Positions 19,831-20,704 of a stretch of 20,704 nt of DNA are shown in pieces. The stretch comes from a virus, in the IMG/VR virus record IMGVR_UViG_3300046777_001404, positions 1 through 20,704 of that record, one strand, 5' to 3'. The position numbers and the translations under genes are program-made. How positions within the stretch are numbered: position 1 is the stretch's first letter; every line of letters begins with the position of its first letter. A model generated the notes under the pieces. It did not search any database. It saw nothing but the letters and a program-made list of their open reading frames with translations, and was not told the origin of the DNA.

Positions 19831-20291
19831 TAGTTGACCTCGCTATGTCGTTTAATATATGCAGCAATAATATCAAGTGATACATTCCTGTTCTCTATGT
19901 TTCCTAGCATATGGTTACAACCAACACATAGCAGTTCACGAACAGCGCCTGTAGTGTGATTGTGATCTACTGCAAGGATACTCGTAGTCCCGTCTCTACG
20001 CTTCTTAGTTTCTGGCAAACCGCATATGGCGCATAGATGATTCTGCCGTGCCGACATAGATTCATAATCTTCAACGGTAATACCATATCGTTTCTTGTAG
20101 TGCTTGTTACGATTAGCGTTAGGGTTATTCTTTCTATAATTATCTATGTGTTTTCTTGCTTTGGCTTTGTGATACTCAGGGTCAGATGCGTACCTAGCAC
20201 GTGCCTGAGCACGTACTTTTTCTGCGTTCTTGGCACGCCACTCACGAGCATAAGCGTTGCGTTCTTCTTTGGTCATCAAGATTTTGGCCAT
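19830..20291 (-). CDS. HNH endonuclease VII-like nuclease
   Basis: The 153-residue protein has a basic helical N-terminus (1-70) and a recombination endonuclease VII-type domain at about 70-150. Hallmarks are HLCAICG (C87, C90), ILAVDHNHTTGAVRELLCVG (D109, H110, H112) and LLCVGCNHMLGN (C122, C125). The four Cys hold a zinc ion and the D-H-N-H core cuts DNA at branched structures, resolving Holliday junctions and packaging debris. It could also act as a homing-like nuclease, but its place inside an operon suggests a core phage function. The ATG at 20291 overlaps the preceding gene by 16 bases. A second start at 20276 (TGATG) would remove five residues. Confidence 0.88.
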   Translation of the reverse strand: MAKILMTKEERNAYAREWRAKNAEKVRAQARARYASDPEYHKAKARKHIDNYRKNNPNANRNKHYKKRYGITVEDYESMSARQNHLCAICGLPETKKRRDGTTSILAVDHNHTTGAVRELLCVGCNHMLGNIENRNVSLDIIAAYIKRHSEVN

Positions 20292-20671
20292 TTGCCATCC
20301 AAAACTAAGAGTGCGATAGCACTGTAGTTCAGTAGATCAATGAAGCTATCTCGCAATGACTCATTCTCTGGTGTTGCACCGCTATCAATCAGGTGGTTGA
20401 TGCGTGCAGTCTTGTCGTGCATACGCACACGCAATCCATTGAGCGGTCCACCAGGGGACAGACTGATGTTAGTTGGGCCGTAGTCTTTGTGCTTCTTGAT
20501 GAGCAGATTACCTGCACCATCTAAGACTTCCCAGACATCAGCTATGAACGTGTTGGCATCGGTCTTATTGTTAGCACTTCGCTTTGCGTATCCACGGAAA
20601 GGATCTGGAAGCCCAAATGCTGCAAAGTCTGTAGCATCGTGTCCCACTCGCTTCTTGTCATCGTCATACAT
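20276..20671 (-). CDS. DUF1599-like protein (nucleotide modification-associated domain 1 type)
   Basis: The 131-residue product contains KKHKDYGPTNIS (59-70), PGGPLNGLRVRMHDKTARI (73-91) and ESLRDSFIDLLNYSAIALL (104-122). This matches the pattern 'K..DYG..NI...P.G.LNGL..R..DK..R...L......ES..D...DL..Y..I' of the DUF1599 family, which is linked with phage nucleotide metabolism or base modification. The conserved Asp/Glu/Lys residues suggest a metal-dependent nucleotide hydrolase-like fold, though the reaction is not known. The ATG at 20671 has GGGGAG upstream. It leads into the HNH gene. Confidence 0.75.
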   Translation of the reverse strand: MYDDDKKRVGHDATDFAAFGLPDPFRGYAKRSANNKTDANTFIADVWEVLDGAGNLLIKKHKDYGPTNISLSPGGPLNGLRVRMHDKTARINHLIDSGATPENESLRDSFIDLLNYSAIALLVLDGKWPKS

Positions 20672-20704
20672 TCGACTCCCCTATCAGTAACTTTCTCGTA
20701 GCAT
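20664..20704 (-). CDS. 3' end of an upstream gene cut by the window edge
   Basis: One minus-strand frame is open from the window edge and ends at TGA (20666-20664), overlapping the start of the DUF1599-like gene by eight bases. The visible residues end RKLLIGESNV. Overlaps of this kind are the rule in this cassette. Thirteen codons are too few for an identity. Confidence 0.35.
   Translation of the reverse strand, partial: ATRKLLIGESNV

Overview
The window looks like part of a tailed double-stranded DNA phage genome, or a prophage-like viral contig. It carries a large terminase, a portal protein, a scaffold-like protein, a small lytic transglycosylase, a sigma-factor-like protein, an endonuclease VII-type HNH nuclease and many very small overlapping genes. 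I see no integrase, tRNA, rRNA or CRISPR array. The transglycosylase with its C-terminal GWY, the FmdB-type zinc ribbon and several small phage proteins resemble types common in actinobacterial phages. With the moderate base composition, an actinobacterial host (perhaps a freshwater one) is my best guess, but it is an inference.

Layout. (1) From 14022 down to 1 on the minus strand lies the virion module, packed head to tail with overlaps of a few bases: terL, two very basic small proteins, portal, three small proteins, a 1614-residue giant, then proteins of 221, 498 and 449 residues, a scaffold-like protein, and the first codons of what is probably the major capsid protein at the left edge. 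The large proteins lie between portal and scaffold, where virion-internal or ejection proteins could sit. No tail tube, sheath or tape measure with recognisable features is present. (2) Bases 14023-14862 hold no convincing gene but much structure. There is a possible leftward promoter with an operator-like palindrome, a foldable segment, a perfect CRP/GlxR-type palindrome (TGTGA-N6-TCACA), two copies of a 34-base repeat containing AGACAG/CTGTCT arms, and a cluster of GCAGCT motifs. I read it as the divergent control region and a candidate replication origin. (3) 14863-17978 on the plus strand is a chain of about fifteen mini-genes: membrane peptides, Cys-rich mini-proteins and hypothetical proteins. 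It ends in a lytic transglycosylase whose frame overlaps two neighbouring ORFs along almost its whole length. A strong bidirectional terminator follows at about 18.0 kb. (4) 20704-18084 on the minus strand is an early-type cassette: a DUF1599-like protein, the HNH endonuclease VII-like nuclease, two small proteins, the sigma-like protein, a 45-residue protein, a PD-(D/E)XK-like protein, a small 'GGPKDG' protein and the FmdB-like zinc ribbon.

How it may work (inference): the right-hand minus cassette and the plus-strand mini-gene cassette would act early, on nucleic acid metabolism and takeover. The phage sigma-like factor and/or a host CRP-family regulator would control the 14-14.9 kb region. 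The leftward operon would then make the packaging motor, portal, internal proteins and capsid. The transglycosylase, with a membrane-anchored N-terminus, would act on the cell wall at lysis.
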